Source of the DNA: Actinostola sp. cb2023
Lineage: Eukaryota > Cnidaria > Anthozoa > Actiniaria > Actinostolidae
Assembly (NCBI GenBank): GCA_033675265.1
Contig: JAUJYZ010000465.1
Location: 36,001-100,000 of the forward strand
Reading direction: 5' to 3'
Length of the DNA: 64,000 bases
The notes beneath the pieces were generated by a model. That model ran no database searches and was not told the DNA's origin. It was given only the letters and a program-made list of their open reading frames with translations. How positions within the stretch are numbered: position 1 is the stretch's first letter; every line of letters begins with the position of its first letter. The position numbers were made by a program, and so were the translations under genes. This document shows positions 63,775 through 64,000 of the stretch, in pieces.

Positions 63775-64000
63775 AGAAAACTGAATAAAGGAAAGGTAAG
63801 AAACTTGATTTTAAATGTTATTTGTCATCATATACGTTAAAATGATATCGAAGAAACTATATCCACCTGGGAAAATTAGAAATATTGAACGGATACGATT
63901 ATATTTGCTATGGTTTGAACAAACATATACATTTCTTTGTAAAAATTATTCGTTAATTTGATGCTCACTTGGGTGAAACCGCTGACTGGCTGCCGATCAG

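Larger units (their letters stand above)
61794..64000. mobile_element. DNA element with CATCGCCAGAAATTCCGG end (copy 2 of 2), continues past the window
   Basis: Matches 14921-16000 almost base for base. It lacks the 147-bp MITE and has a 1275-bp insertion at 62500-63774. The window ends about 20 bp before its expected right terminus. It interrupts copy B of the segmental duplication. Confidence 0.9.

Overview
The window looks like a repeat-rich, AT-rich animal nuclear contig. Its genes have GT-AG introns, and almost all non-coding DNA is transposon, minisatellite or microsatellite. An anion-type Cys-loop receptor, a homeobox gene, several Crypton-like recombinase relics, a Ty3/Gypsy element and many hairpin MITEs fit a cnidarian (coral or sea anemone) best. 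That assignment is inference, not proof.

Two genes can be assembled exon by exon with matching splice phases. The first (1984-19835, + strand, 8 exons, 427 aa) is a complete anionic Cys-loop receptor: signal peptide, 15-residue Cys-loop, PAR selectivity filter and four membrane segments. Its introns hold (i) an inverted-repeat element whose left arm has grown into about 34 copies of a roughly 70-bp unit (4313-7470), (ii) a broken Crypton-like tyrosine-recombinase gene bounded by 41-bp inverted repeats (10403-12645), and (iii) many MITEs and hairpins. The second (21731-39851, + strand, 3 exons, 142 aa) is a small divergent homeobox gene with lysine at homeodomain position 50 and a TATA box. 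Its first intron holds a 45-bp minisatellite in two blocks. Its 13.8-kb second intron holds (GATA)n arrays and a 10.2-kb TTAA-flanked element with 1.2-kb inverted arms. That element is itself split by a Gypsy retrotransposon with identical 128-bp LTRs.

From 39.9 to 46 kb there are hairpins, a degenerate 57-bp repeat, tRNA-like SINE pieces and a possible recombinase relic. An uncharacterised His/Ser-rich ORF lies on the minus strand at 46.5-47.7 kb. From 48 to 54 kb there are MITEs, a G24 run and long polypurine tracts.

The last 10 kb holds a small minus-strand ORF cassette in three copies (54.2, 55.6 and 59.5 kb), two of them in a near-identical 2.8-kb duplication (55114-57906 and 58959-61793). 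The second copy is cut short by a transposon that also occurs at 14921-16021. Comparing these duplicated segments shows empty versus filled sites for two further insertions, so their target-site duplications can be read directly. No rRNA gene, CRISPR array or prokaryotic operon is present.
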